From assembly GCA_902532675.1 (NCBI GenBank), contig CACAIY010000005.1, positions 1 to 64,000 on the forward strand: DNA of 64,000 nt, written 5' to 3'. Under the pieces are notes generated by a model, which saw only the letters and a program-made list of their open reading frames with translations, was not told the DNA's origin and ran no database searches. Source of the stretch: an uncultured SAR86 cluster bacterium (lineage in GTDB: Bacteria; Pseudomonadota; Gammaproteobacteria; Magnimaribacterales; Magnimaribacteraceae). The position numbers were made by a program, and so were the translations under genes. Positions within the stretch are counted from its first letter, which is position 1. Each line of letters begins with the position of its first letter. Positions 17,288 to 26,434 of the stretch are shown piece after piece.

Positions 17288-18469
17288 ATGGCAGGAAATT
17301 CCTGGAAATCGATAAATTGGAAAGACCCTTTTTTATTGGAACAGCAACTAACTGACGATCAACGTTTAGTCAGAGACACCGCACATCAGTTTGGACAAGA
17401 AAAGCTTTTGCCTGGAGTTAGGGAGGCCTTTAGAAAAGAGGAAACTGACTCAAATATCTTTAAAGAAATGGGTTCTTTAGGTCTTTTGGGCTCAACTATT
17501 CATGGTTATGACTGCCCCGGTGTTGATTACATGAGTTATGGCCTTATCGCTAGGGAGATAGAAAGGGTAGATTCAGGTTACCGCTCTATGATGAGTGTTC
17601 AATCCTCTTTGGTTATGTATCCAATTTATGCGTTTGGTACAGAAGAACAAAAAGAAAAATATTTGCCCGCCCTTGCCACTGGAGAATCAATCGGTTGCTT
17701 TGGATTAACTGAACCTGATTACGGTTCTGATGCGGGAGGTTTGATTACAAGAGCTAAGAGTGTAAAAGGAGGTTACTCTATTTCTGGAGCAAAAATGTGG
17801 ATTTCTAATAGTCCTATTGCAGATGTTTTTATTGTTTGGGCAAAAAACGATGAGGGAAAAATTAAAGGATTCATACTTGAGAAAGGGATGGAAGGGCTAA
17901 GTGCTCCAAAGATAGAAGGAAAGTTAGCTTTAAGGGCTTCAGTAACTGGACAAATAGTGATGGAAGATGTTTTTGTAAACGAAGAACAGATGTTGCCTAA
18001 TGTAGAAGGATTAAAAGGACCTTTTAGCTGTTTAAATAATGCTAGATATGGCATAGCTTGGGGCGCTTTAGGTGCTGCTGAGACCTGTTGGCACACTGCC
18101 AGAGACTATGTAATGGATAGGAAGCAATTTGATAAGCCTCTAGGAGCCAATCAGTTAATACAGCTTAAACTTGCTGATATGCAAACGGACATAAGCATAG
18201 GCCTTCAAGGATGTTTTAGAGCGGGGCAATTAATGGATGACAATAACATTTCTCCAGAACTAATTTCTTTAATTAAAAGAAATTCGACTGGAAAGGCTCT
18301 TGAAATAGCAAGGCATGCTAGAGATATGCTGGGCGGAAATGGAATATCTGATGAATATCCAATCATGCGCCATATGGTAAATTTGGAAGTGGTAAATACT
18401 TATGAAGGCACTAACGACATTCATGCTTTAATTTTAGGCAGAACCCAAACCGATATCCCTGCGTTTTAA
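17288..18469 (+). CDS. gcdH: Glutaryl-CoA dehydrogenase
   Basis: 393 residues, acyl-CoA dehydrogenase family. The block [19 protein letters not shown] near 95 is the hallmark of glutaryl-CoA dehydrogenases, followed by [15 protein letters not shown] (FAD and substrate) and the catalytic base E373 in [17 protein letters not shown]. Oxidises and decarboxylates glutaryl-CoA to crotonyl-CoA in lysine, tryptophan and aromatic degradation. Start set by AGCGGAG 7 bases before the ATG. It stands alone, divergent from the tRNA and deacylase. Related glutaryl-CoA-like substrates cannot be excluded. Confidence 0.93.
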   Translation: MAGNSWKSINWKDPFLLEQQLTDDQRLVRDTAHQFGQEKLLPGVREAFRKEETDSNIFKEMGSLGLLGSTIHGYDCPGVDYMSYGLIAREIERVDSGYRSMMSVQSSLVMYPIYAFGTEEQKEKYLPALATGESIGCFGLTEPDYGSDAGGLITRAKSVKGGYSISGAKMWISNSPIADVFIVWAKNDEGKIKGFILEKGMEGLSAPKIEGKLALRASVTGQIVMEDVFVNEEQMLPNVEGLKGPFSCLNNARYGIAWGALGAAETCWHTARDYVMDRKQFDKPLGANQLIQLKLADMQTDISIGLQGCFRAGQLMDDNNISPELISLIKRNSTGKALEIARHARDMLGGNGISDEYPIMRHMVNLEVVNTYEGTNDIHALILGRTQTDIPAF

Positions 18470-18556
18470 GTTAAATTTAGTTTAATTAGAAGGAAGACTA
18501 AGCAAATTTCTTGTTTTATAATGCGCATGCCCAGCCTTTTAATATCTAAATAAAAT

Positions 18557-19138
18557 ATGAAATATTCAAGATTATTGTTAATTACAATTTCCTTTATTTT
18601 AAGTCTGGGAGCTTCTGAAGCTGAAAAAGCTATCGAAAAAAGAATTGCTCCTGTTGGGTCTATTTGTGTTGAGGGTCAAGATTGTGCTGTCGCCGCCGCT
18701 CCTGCTGTTCAAGTTGCAAGCACAGCTAGCCTTCCTAAAATTACATTATCTGAAGGATCTGAGCACACAGTGAAGATGCTGAACTCTGGGCCAGGCGGTA
18801 CGATGGTATTTGACCCACCAGTTATAAAGGTATCGGTTGGAGATACTATAAATTTTAAATCGGTTGATTTATCGCATAATTCAGCTTCTATAGCAGGCAT
18901 GATTCCAGAAGGAGCTGCTAGTTGGGCAGGAATGCTAAGTCAGGATATTTCAATTACTTTGGAGAAAGAAGGCGTCTATGTTTATCAGTGTGATCCACAC
19001 GTCATGATGGCCATGGTAGGAGTGATTCAAGCCGGAGAAGCAACCAATTTAGAAACTGTTCAAGCTGCTGTAGCTACTAAAAAATCAACTTTCATCATGA
19101 ATGCAGATCGATTAGATAACTATCTCTCTCAGTTATAA
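18557..19138 (+). CDS. Pseudoazurin-like periplasmic cupredoxin with a cytochrome c5-type leader
   Basis: 193 residues. Signal peptide (1-19), then a 40-residue linker, then a type I copper domain from about 66. Ligands follow the pseudoazurin pattern: H107 (VDLSHN), C145, H148 and M153 in QCDPHVMMAMVGV. The domain also carries the pseudoazurin marks KMLNSGPGGTMVF and DMIP-like GMIPEGA. The linker IEKRIAPVGSICVEGQDC resembles the N-terminal region of cytochrome c5 proteins, although no CXXCH follows. It is expected to shuttle electrons in the periplasm. The stop overlaps that of yigB by 6 bases on the opposite strand. Confidence 0.88.
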   Translation: MKYSRLLLITISFILSLGASEAEKAIEKRIAPVGSICVEGQDCAVAAAPAVQVASTASLPKITLSEGSEHTVKMLNSGPGGTMVFDPPVIKVSVGDTINFKSVDLSHNSASIAGMIPEGAASWAGMLSQDISITLEKEGVYVYQCDPHVMMAMVGVIQAGEATNLETVQAAVATKKSTFIMNADRLDNYLSQL

Positions 19139-19828
19139 TTTTTTTATTAAATCTGGTAAAGAATGCCAGTCTGAAAATTCATTAACTTCAATTCCTTCTA
19201 AGGGAAAATCTATTTTCTCATTATTAAACCAAATTGGAGTCATACCGAAATCTAAGCTCGCCTTTACATCATTTATTGGATGGTCACCTATATGGCAGAT
19301 TTCTTTAGCATCAAGACCTGTTTTTTTTATCACGGCTTCGAACATAACTGGATCTGGTTTGTGCGCGTTCAAGTCCGCCGCTGAAAATATATAATCAAAT
19401 AATTTATCTATTCCTATAACTTTAAGATCAGCGTTTCCATTTGTTACTACGCCAAGTGAATAATCATTCTTAAGCAATTTAAGAGTATCAATCACCCCTT
19501 CGTAAAATGTTACTGCATTTCTGCCTTTGAAATATATTTCAAAAGCTTCCTCTGCCATCTTTTTAGATTCTTCTTTTCCGTAACCTGCTCTAATATTTAA
19601 TTCATAAAACATTAATTTTCTTAATTCCGATATTTGATTCATTAGATTAGGATCTTCTTTTATCAATTTATCTCTAATCTCAATCACATCCTGTTTACCA
19701 AGGAGCACTGCAGTGCCAGGAAAGTTTTCTTTAATCCATTCATTTGTAGTTTTTTCTGCCTCCATAATATTAGGCATCAAAGGCCAAAGAGTGTCATCAA
19801 GATCAAATGAAATAGATTTAATTGTCAT
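19133..19828 (-). CDS. yigB: HAD-family phosphatase YigB
   Basis: 231 residues (E. coli YigB 238). HAD motif I SFDLDDTLWPLMPN at the N terminus, motif II VVTNGNADL near 120, motif III Lys, and motif IV HIGDHPINDVKASLDFGM. In E. coli YigB dephosphorylates the riboflavin intermediate 5-amino-6-ribitylamino-uracil phosphate and other small substrates. Start at 19828 is preceded by GGAAAGGG and overlaps the xerC end by 11 bases; a longer frame exists upstream but lies within xerC. The dapF-DUF484-xerC-yigB order is the same as in E. coli, which supports the orthology. Confidence 0.88.
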   Translation of the reverse strand: MTIKSISFDLDDTLWPLMPNIMEAEKTTNEWIKENFPGTAVLLGKQDVIEIRDKLIKEDPNLMNQISELRKLMFYELNIRAGYGKEESKKMAEEAFEIYFKGRNAVTFYEGVIDTLKLLKNDYSLGVVTNGNADLKVIGIDKLFDYIFSAADLNAHKPDPVMFEAVIKKTGLDAKEICHIGDHPINDVKASLDFGMTPIWFNNEKIDFPLEGIEVNEFSDWHSLPDLIKKL

Positions 19829-20729
19829 TACCCTTTCCTTTCTTAGCCCTCGGGTGGGATTGATCATAGACTTTAGATAAGTGTTGAAAGTCTAATTTCG
19901 TGTAAATTTGAGTGGTTCCTATATCTGAATGACCAAGCATTTCTTGTATGGCTCTCAAGTCCCCGCTAGATTCTAGAACATGGCTAGCGAAGGAATGCCT
20001 AAGCATATGTGGGTTAATTCCCGGTAGTCCTCTCATTACACATAACTTTTCTAATCTAAGTTGAACGGATCTCGGCGAAATTCTGTTACCTTTATTATTT
20101 AGAAAAAGAGCTTCAGTTTCTGTTTGCTTTGACTCTATTAATTCTTTCCTATGCAACATCCAATCCCTAATTGATTGGATAGCTTTTTTTCCAACCGGCA
20201 CGTCTCTTGTTTTTTTTCCTTTTCCTATAACCCTGCAAATGCGCTCTTTAATATCTAAACTAATTAAATCTAAATCACATAGTTCAGATAATCTTAGTCC
20301 TGAAGAATACAACAGTTCTGCCATGGCTTTATCTCTCACTTCAAACATCCCTTCGGGTTTAAAGTCCAATAGTCTTTGAACTAGATCCGCATCCATTGCC
20401 TTAGGTAAAAGGCTGGGTGATTTAGGCGAGCTGATATTTTCAGCTGGACTCTTATCTATAACTCTTTCTTGCAGAAGGTAATTGAAAAAGCTTCTGTATG
20501 AAGAGAGGACCCTCTGAATACTTCTAGGGCTTAAACCTCTTCTCCTTTCTTTGTTAACATAAGAGCGTACTTCGCTCTCTTTAACTTCCTGCCAAGACTC
20601 AATATCAGAATTAGATAAAAAATCTGAAAATTTATCTAAATCTCTTCTATAACTATTGGTGGTGTTGTTTGAAAGTTGCTTTACTGTCTCTAGATAAGCC
20701 AAGAAATCATTTATCTTTTCTTTTAGCAT
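19818..20729 (-). CDS. xerC: Tyrosine recombinase XerC
   Basis: 303 residues (E. coli 298). N-terminal SAM-like core-binding domain (about 1-95) and catalytic domain with R in SSGLRLSELCDL, K in GKGKKTRDVP, HMLRHSFASHVL (H..R), LGHSDIGTTQIYTKL with the C-terminal nucleophile Tyr. Resolves chromosome dimers at dif with XerD. Its position in the dapF-DUF484-xerC-yigB operon shows it is the housekeeping recombinase and not an integrase of a mobile element. Confidence 0.96.
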   Translation of the reverse strand: MLKEKINDFLAYLETVKQLSNNTTNSYRRDLDKFSDFLSNSDIESWQEVKESEVRSYVNKERRRGLSPRSIQRVLSSYRSFFNYLLQERVIDKSPAENISSPKSPSLLPKAMDADLVQRLLDFKPEGMFEVRDKAMAELLYSSGLRLSELCDLDLISLDIKERICRVIGKGKKTRDVPVGKKAIQSIRDWMLHRKELIESKQTETEALFLNNKGNRISPRSVQLRLEKLCVMRGLPGINPHMLRHSFASHVLESSGDLRAIQEMLGHSDIGTTQIYTKLDFQHLSKVYDQSHPRAKKGKGNDN

Positions 20730-21392
20730 TTAGTAGTTATTTCTTTCTATAAGATTAGCTAAAACTTGAGCAATGAATTCGAGAAACATAGAATCATAGT
20801 CTTTAGAGTAGACGCCTTCTTTTTTTGAACCAAGAGCTAGTAATCCCGGGCAATCTGGGCTCTTTATAGGAACTAAAACACATTCCAAGATTCCCGATTT
20901 TTTCTTAAAAATATAATCTGATTCTTTTTTATTTACTGGACCACAATATATGTTGACGGCGTTATATTTCTTACCAAAAACCCCATGAGCTTCTTTGGGG
21001 TTCACAACTCTTCCTTTCGGTAGGTTGGTGTTATCTCTAAAGAATATTAATTTACATTTGTCGGCTTGAAACTTTCCTTCAAAGCGCTTTTCGGTAAGAG
21101 AAATTATATCTACAGCGTTTTTACATAAGATTAGATCCAAAATTAGATCTTTAGTTCTTAAAAAGATGTTTTCGTTATTTTTAGCTATTTCTATTAATCC
21201 TAATAGATTATTTGACGTAGAGTTATAGTTCTCCCTCAATAATTCAACTTGTTTTTGAATTAAAGAAACTGCACCACCGGTTTCATGCACAATCTCAAGA
21301 GCGTTTAATATGTGTGAATTTTTAGAAAGGAAATCTGGGTTAAGTAAAAGAAATTGTTCTACTTCTTTCTCGTTTAGAGATTTCTTGGTCAT
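20730..21392 (-). CDS. DUF484 family protein (YigA-like)
   Basis: 220 residues (E. coli YigA 235). The N terminus EVEQFLLLNPDFLSKNSHIL and VSLIQKQVELLRE near 45 are typical of DUF484, followed by a GAF-like fold (about 80-215) ending in ALGSKKEGVYSKDYDSMFLEFIAQVL. The molecular role is unknown. It sits between dapF (ATGA overlap) and xerC (ATG immediately after its stop), the conserved position of the family. Confidence 0.9.
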   Translation of the reverse strand: MTKKSLNEKEVEQFLLLNPDFLSKNSHILNALEIVHETGGAVSLIQKQVELLRENYNSTSNNLLGLIEIAKNNENIFLRTKDLILDLILCKNAVDIISLTEKRFEGKFQADKCKLIFFRDNTNLPKGRVVNPKEAHGVFGKKYNAVNIYCGPVNKKESDYIFKKKSGILECVLVPIKSPDCPGLLALGSKKEGVYSKDYDSMFLEFIAQVLANLIERNNY

Positions 21393-22219
21393 TGTATCTT
21401 TACGCTTAATTGTTTAATAAACTCAGCCTCACCTTTAGCTAATATTTCTTTATTTTCTATATTGTAATCTATAAATATACTTCCTTTCTCAAAGTTCACT
21501 TTAACTGGGGTTTCGATAGTTTTATCTTGTATGGCAATCAGGGCTGCAGCACAAGCACCACTTCCGCAAGCCAAAGTTTCTCCTGCACCTCTTTCGTATA
21601 CTCTTAGATCTATTTCGTTACTAGAAATAATTTTACCTACACCAAAATTAACCCCTTCCGGAAACCAGTCACTGGTTTGTAATGCTTCTCCTAGATGTTT
21701 TAAAGATATACCATCATCCATTTCTTCAAAACTAACTGCATGAGGGTTTCCTAAATCAATTACCCCTATCTCTATTTCATTTCCTTCAACCGAGATAATG
21801 TGTTTATGGTTGGCAGTTTCAGGAGGTAAATTATTCTTTATTTCAAGATTGTTGGGGTTTGTGAATTTAACGGAATACTCTCCGTCTTGATGGGTCTTTA
21901 AACTCCATAAACCCCCTAAAGTAGTAACTAATAATTCATCTTTAATAATCAACTCTTCATCAACTACAAATTTAGTAAGACATCTTGCGCCGTTTATGCA
22001 GTTTTTGGCTATTGATCCATCCGCGTTATATATTTCTACAAACAAATCCACGTCAGGGCTTTCTGGAGGAAGAATGCCTATCAGTTGATCAAATTCCACT
22101 CCTTCCAACTCAGCAATCTTCACAACCTCTTCTGGAGAGAGGCTCAGATCTTCTCTTAGTAGGTCTACAAAAGCAATGATGTTTCCTAAACCAGAATAAA
22201 TATAAAGGTTTAGTTCCAT
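21389..22219 (-). CDS. dapF: Diaminopimelate epimerase
   Basis: 276 residues (E. coli 274). Interconverts LL- and meso-diaminopimelate for lysine and peptidoglycan. The two active-site Cys are in YNADGSIAKNCINGARC-type sequence (the Cys of NGARC, near residue 78) and GAGETLACGSGACAA near 225. The N terminus SGLGNIIAFVDLL replaces the usual HGLGNDFVV but keeps the Asn. Next to lysA, so the last two steps of lysine synthesis are encoded together. Confidence 0.96.
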   Translation of the reverse strand: MELNLYIYSGLGNIIAFVDLLREDLSLSPEEVVKIAELEGVEFDQLIGILPPESPDVDLFVEIYNADGSIAKNCINGARCLTKFVVDEELIIKDELLVTTLGGLWSLKTHQDGEYSVKFTNPNNLEIKNNLPPETANHKHIISVEGNEIEIGVIDLGNPHAVSFEEMDDGISLKHLGEALQTSDWFPEGVNFGVGKIISSNEIDLRVYERGAGETLACGSGACAAALIAIQDKTIETPVKVNFEKGSIFIDYNIENKEILAKGEAEFIKQLSVKIQ

Positions 22220-22222
22220 GGC

Positions 22223-23461
22223 TTATACATCGCTTTCAAGAGCAATTGAGTCCTCGAAACTTTCCCTTTTTTTGATTAGCTTTAGAGAAGAGCCATCAAC
22301 CATTATTTCAGGTGCTTTTAGTCTGGAATTATAATTTGAGCTCATCACAGAACCGTAAGCGCCAACATCCATAAATCCAATTAAATCCCCTTGTGAAATG
22401 ACCAATTCTCTGTCTTTAGCTAATACATCTGCACTTTCACAAACAGGGCCCACTAACTCATATATTCTTTTATCTGAATCGCTTTTTTGTATTTCTTTTA
22501 CCGTGTGCCAAGCATCGTAAAGTGCTGGTCGCATTAAATCGTTCATGCCTGCGTCTATAATCGCAAAATTTTTGTATTCAGTTAATTTGAGATATTCAAC
22601 CTTTGCAATTAAAACACCCGCTTTTCCGGTTATCGATCTTCCTGGTTCTAATACAATATTTAGATTTAATGCTTTTATTTCTTTAGAGATTTCAGCAATT
22701 AAAGATTCAGGGTCTCCAGGACTTTCTTCTTTATAAGTTATACCTAAGCCCCCTCCAATATCTAAGAAATTTATTTTATGCCCATCATTCGTTAACGATT
22801 TATGAGCCTCTAATAAATGTTCCAAGCTTTTCATGATTAAGCTGTTATCAGAAATTTGAGATCCAATATGACACGCTATACCAGAAACTTTAATTAAAGG
22901 TGTTTCCTTAGCTTTTGAAGATATATTGCGTAGAGTCTCGGTATCCACACCAAACTTTGAAGTCTTAAGTCCAGTTTCAATGTATTTATGAGAGCCGGTC
23001 GGAATGTCTGGATTTATTCTGATTGAACATTGAACCTGTTTATCTAAAGCTTTAGATATATTAACTATGCGATCAAATTCGTCTTCTGATTCTATATTAA
23101 TAGAAAGGATTCCTTCATTTATTGCTTGCTCAATATCTTCTGCAGATTTAGCTACACCTGAAAAGACTATTTTTCTTGGATCTGCACCCGCTTTGATGCA
23201 GCGTTTTAATTCGTTACCAGAAACTACATCAAATCCAGAACCCAAATTTACAAGCTCTTTAAGTATATGAATATTAGAGTTGGCTTTAACCGCATAACAA
23301 ATTAAGTCACCTTCTGTTAAGGCGTTAGCGTATTTATTGTAATTATTTCTTATTAGAGAAGCTGAATAGATAAATGCAGGGGTGCTATATTTATCGGCAA
23401 TTTCAGAGATAGGCAAATCGTCTACGTATAATTGCCCATCTTTTTCGTTAAATCCTTCCAT
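22223..23461 (-). CDS. lysA: Diaminopimelate decarboxylase
   Basis: 412 residues (E. coli 420). PLP enzyme, fold III TIM barrel plus C-terminal beta domain. The PLP-binding Lys is in CYAVKANSN near 60; SGFDVVSGNELKR, HIGSQI, GGGLGITY and EPGRSI surround the cofactor; the partner-subunit Cys is in VGPVCESAD near 340. Makes L-lysine from meso-diaminopimelate. Its ATG overlaps the end of lptM by 14 bases and its stop is 3 bases from dapF. E. coli lacks lysA at this position, so this is an insertion into the lptM-dapF pair. Confidence 0.96.
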   Translation of the reverse strand: MEGFNEKDGQLYVDDLPISEIADKYSTPAFIYSASLIRNNYNKYANALTEGDLICYAVKANSNIHILKELVNLGSGFDVVSGNELKRCIKAGADPRKIVFSGVAKSAEDIEQAINEGILSINIESEDEFDRIVNISKALDKQVQCSIRINPDIPTGSHKYIETGLKTSKFGVDTETLRNISSKAKETPLIKVSGIACHIGSQISDNSLIMKSLEHLLEAHKSLTNDGHKINFLDIGGGLGITYKEESPGDPESLIAEISKEIKALNLNIVLEPGRSITGKAGVLIAKVEYLKLTEYKNFAIIDAGMNDLMRPALYDAWHTVKEIQKSDSDKRIYELVGPVCESADVLAKDRELVISQGDLIGFMDVGAYGSVMSSNYNSRLKAPEIMVDGSSLKLIKKRESFEDSIALESDV

Positions 23462-23576
23462 GACTATTTAGACTAATTTCTGATTCATTAGGTAGACTTA
23501 ATGGAACCTTATTACCGCAAGCAGTAAAGCCAACGGCTACAAAAGTTATTATTAATGTAAATAGTAGAGGTTTCAT
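23448..23576 (-). CDS. lptM: LPS translocon maturation lipoprotein LptM (YifL-like)
   Basis: A 42-residue gene found by reading the gap between lysA and argH. It starts MKPLLFTLIITFVAVGF, then the lipobox FTAC with Cys20, then GNKVPLSLPNESE. LptM proteins consist of just such a signal peptide and the segment CGLKGPLYLP, here CGNKVPLSLP, which docks on the LptD/LptE outer-membrane translocon to promote its oxidative maturation. Four bases after the argH stop, overlapping lysA by 14. The position upstream of dapF is as in E. coli, with lysA inserted. Confidence 0.82.
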   Translation of the reverse strand: MKPLLFTLIITFVAVGFTACGNKVPLSLPNESEISLNSHGRI

Positions 23577-23580
23577 CGGC

Positions 23581-24981
23581 CTACCTTTTCGCTAAAACTT
23601 TTTTTGCAAAATCTATTTCTTTTTTTACTTGAGAGGGGGCTGTTCCTCCGACAAGTTTTCTAGAATTAATTGATTTCACTGGATCTAAATAAGAACTTAC
23701 ATCTTCAGAGATTAATTTAGAAAACTTCCTTAATTCTGAAACTTCTAATTCAAATATTTGCACTCCCTTAGATTCAGCGTGCGCCACTATCTTTCCTACA
23801 GTTTCATGAGCTTTTCTGAAAGGCATGGATTTATCCACAAGGTAGTCTGCTAAATCTGTAGCAGTAATTTGTCCAAGCTTACAATCGGCTTCCATTTTTT
23901 TTGTATTTGCTTTCATGCCTTTAATCAAAAGGCCAAGCAAAACTAGGCTATCATTAGAATAATCTATACTTCTAAAAATAAAGTCTTTGTCTTCTTGTAA
24001 ATCTCTGTTGTAAGAGAGAGGCAGATTCTTCATTAAAGACAATAAGCCCATTAGATTGGCTATAGTCTTCGAAGAGCCGCCTCTTATTAGCTCTGCAACA
24101 TCAGGATTCTTTTTTTGAGGCATAATTGAAGACCCGGTACAAACTTCATCTGATAGTTGAACGTATTCAAATTGCGAAGAAGACCATAAAACAACTTCTT
24201 CGCAAATCCTCGATAAGTGAACACCAAGTATAGAAAGAGTGGAGGCGGTTTCTATTACAAAGTCTCTATCACTTACGGCATCAATAGAGTTTCTAGATAA
24301 ACTTTGAAAGCCAAGCTTCTTAGCTAGCATGCTTCTATTAATTTTATACCTAGAACCAGATAAGGCAGCAGAACCCAGAGGCATTACGTTCATTCTATTT
24401 TTTGCGTCAATCAATCTTGAGTAGTCCCTTTCCAGCATCTCATGCCAGGCCATCAAGTGATGTCCGAAAGTGACAGGTTGAGCTATTTGTAGATGAGTGA
24501 AACCAGGCATGATAGAAGAAATATGTTTCTCAGCTTGCCTGATTATTTCCTTTTGCACGGAAGTAATATTTTTTAAAGCTTCATCTATCTTTACGGTTAA
24601 GTACATTCTTAAATCAGTTACAACTTGGTCGTTTCTGGATCTGCCCGTATGTAGTTTTTTAGCTGCGTTTCCTGCTTTTTTGGCTAAAGCAGATTCAATG
24701 TTCATGTGAACATCCTCTAGATTTTCTTCCCATTTAAATTTTCCGCTTTCTATTTCAGCAAGAATTTTAATCAAGCCTTTTTTAATTTTCAGGAACTCTT
24801 TCTGGTTAATTACCTTTGCTTCTTTCAGAGTTTCTGCATATGCAATAGAGCCCTTTATATCTACTTCATAAAGTGCTTTATCTATATCTATGGATGAAGT
24901 GAAGGACTGAGTTAGATTACTAGCCCCTTCTTCAAATCTTCCGCCCCACAAAGGGTTTACTTTATCTTTATTTTTAGCCAT
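23581..24981 (-). CDS. argH: Argininosuccinate lyase
   Basis: 466 residues (E. coli 457). Splits argininosuccinate to arginine and fumarate, the last step of arginine synthesis. The fumarase-superfamily signature GSSIMPQKKNPDVAELIRG lies near 280 and supplies the mobile catalytic Ser; HTGRSRNDQV near 110 and GFTHLQIAQPVTFGHH near 155 hold the catalytic His. First gene of the argH-lptM-lysA-dapF-DUF484-xerC-yigB run on the minus strand. Confidence 0.97.
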   Translation of the reverse strand: MAKNKDKVNPLWGGRFEEGASNLTQSFTSSIDIDKALYEVDIKGSIAYAETLKEAKVINQKEFLKIKKGLIKILAEIESGKFKWEENLEDVHMNIESALAKKAGNAAKKLHTGRSRNDQVVTDLRMYLTVKIDEALKNITSVQKEIIRQAEKHISSIMPGFTHLQIAQPVTFGHHLMAWHEMLERDYSRLIDAKNRMNVMPLGSAALSGSRYKINRSMLAKKLGFQSLSRNSIDAVSDRDFVIETASTLSILGVHLSRICEEVVLWSSSQFEYVQLSDEVCTGSSIMPQKKNPDVAELIRGGSSKTIANLMGLLSLMKNLPLSYNRDLQEDKDFIFRSIDYSNDSLVLLGLLIKGMKANTKKMEADCKLGQITATDLADYLVDKSMPFRKAHETVGKIVAHAESKGVQIFELEVSELRKFSKLISEDVSSYLDPVKSINSRKLVGGTAPSQVKKEIDFAKKVLAKR

Positions 24982-25031
24982 AACCAGATCTCGAAAATTT
25001 CAAGTTTTGGAGTCAATCCCTTAACTACCTC

Positions 25032-26429
25032 TCAATATTTATATATATCGGATTTAAAAGGTCCTTCTTCAGGTACGTTTATGTATTCAGCTTGATCAGA
25101 GGATAGTTTGGTCATAACCCCACCAAAACCTTCAACCATGTAAGCGGCAACTTCTTCGTCAAGCTTCTTAGGTAGAACTTCTACTTTAATTAGTTCCTGT
25201 TTTTTATCTTCATCATTTACTTGAGCAAATTTCTTCTCAAACAAATACATTTGTGCAAGAACTTGATTAGCAAAAGATCCATCCATTATCCTAGAAGGAT
25301 GACCTGTTGCATTACCTAAATTAACCAGACGACCTTCTGACAAAAGAATTATATAGTCGTCGCTATCTAGGTTAGGTGTATCTCCAGCTTTGGTATCTCT
25401 AAAGATTTTATGGACTTGAGGTTTAACTTCTTCCCAGCACCATTCATCACGCATGTATTGGGTATCTATCTCAGTATCAAAGTGACCTATGTTGCATATT
25501 ACAGCGCCATTTTTCACTACTTTCAGCATATGCTTATCACAAACTTTGTAGTTACCAGTTGTTGTTACTATAAGATCAGTATCTTCTAATAAGGCAAGAT
25601 TCATAGACTCTACAGAGTCGTTATTAACACCATCTATGTAGGGAGAAACTACTTCATATCCATCCATACAGGCTTGCATAGCACAAATAGGATCTATTTC
25701 AGTTACTCTTACTACCATGCCTTCTTGCTTTAAACTTTGTGCAGAACCTTTTCCTACATCGCCATAGCCAATCACTAGAGCTTTTCTTCCAGCTAGGAAC
25801 ATATCTGTACCTCTCTTGATGCCATCATTTAAGCTATGTCTGGTTCCATACTTATTATCATTTTTTGATTTTGTAACTGAATCATTTACATTAATGGCTG
25901 GAACTTTGAGCTCCCCCTTTTCAATCATTTCATTAAGTCTTAAAACTCCTGTAGTAGTTTCCTCTGTGATGCCATGAATATTTTCTAAAATTTCAGGATA
26001 TTTATTATGAGCCATGGATGTAAGGTCGCCTCCATCATCAAGAATCATGTTTGCTTCCCATGGCTTGCCGTCGCATAAAATAGTTTGTTCTATGCACCAA
26101 TCAAATTCTTCTTCAGTTTGACCTTTCCAAGCAAATACAGGTACCCCAGATTCCGCAATAGCAGCTGCCGCATGATCTTGTGTTGAAAAGATATTACAAC
26201 CTGACCATCTAACCTCAGCACCTAGAGCAGTCAAAGTTTCTATTAAAACAGCTGTTTGAATTGTCATATGGATGCATCCTAGAATTTTAGCTCCCTTCAG
26301 AGGTTGCTCTGTACCATATCTATCTCTTAACTTCATTAAAGCAGGCATTTCTGATTGAGCTATTACTATTTCTTTTCTACCCCAATCTGCCAATTCCATA
26401 TCAGCTACTTTGTAATCATTATTGCTCAT
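25032..26429 (-). CDS. ahcY: Adenosylhomocysteinase (S-adenosylhomocysteine hydrolase)
   Basis: 465 residues, the long bacterial form. NAD motif [16 protein letters not shown] near 220, the substrate segment [16 protein letters not shown] with the catalytic Lys, and the [18 protein letters not shown]-terminal blocks are all present. Splits S-adenosylhomocysteine to adenosine and homocysteine, removing the inhibitor made by every SAM methyltransferase. Starts 5 bases after the metK stop, so synthesis and clearance of the methyl donor are co-transcribed. Confidence 0.97.
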   Translation of the reverse strand: MSNNDYKVADMELADWGRKEIVIAQSEMPALMKLRDRYGTEQPLKGAKILGCIHMTIQTAVLIETLTALGAEVRWSGCNIFSTQDHAAAAIAESGVPVFAWKGQTEEEFDWCIEQTILCDGKPWEANMILDDGGDLTSMAHNKYPEILENIHGITEETTTGVLRLNEMIEKGELKVPAINVNDSVTKSKNDNKYGTRHSLNDGIKRGTDMFLAGRKALVIGYGDVGKGSAQSLKQEGMVVRVTEIDPICAMQACMDGYEVVSPYIDGVNNDSVESMNLALLEDTDLIVTTTGNYKVCDKHMLKVVKNGAVICNIGHFDTEIDTQYMRDEWCWEEVKPQVHKIFRDTKAGDTPNLDSDDYIILLSEGRLVNLGNATGHPSRIMDGSFANQVLAQMYLFEKKFAQVNDEDKKQELIKVEVLPKKLDEEVAAYMVEGFGGVMTKLSSDQAEYINVPEEGPFKSDIYKY

Positions 26430-26434
26430 AATTT

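Noticed and set aside
19818-20729. Tyrosine recombinase as evidence of a mobile element
   Set aside because: It is the housekeeping XerC in its conserved dapF-DUF484-xerC-yigB operon.
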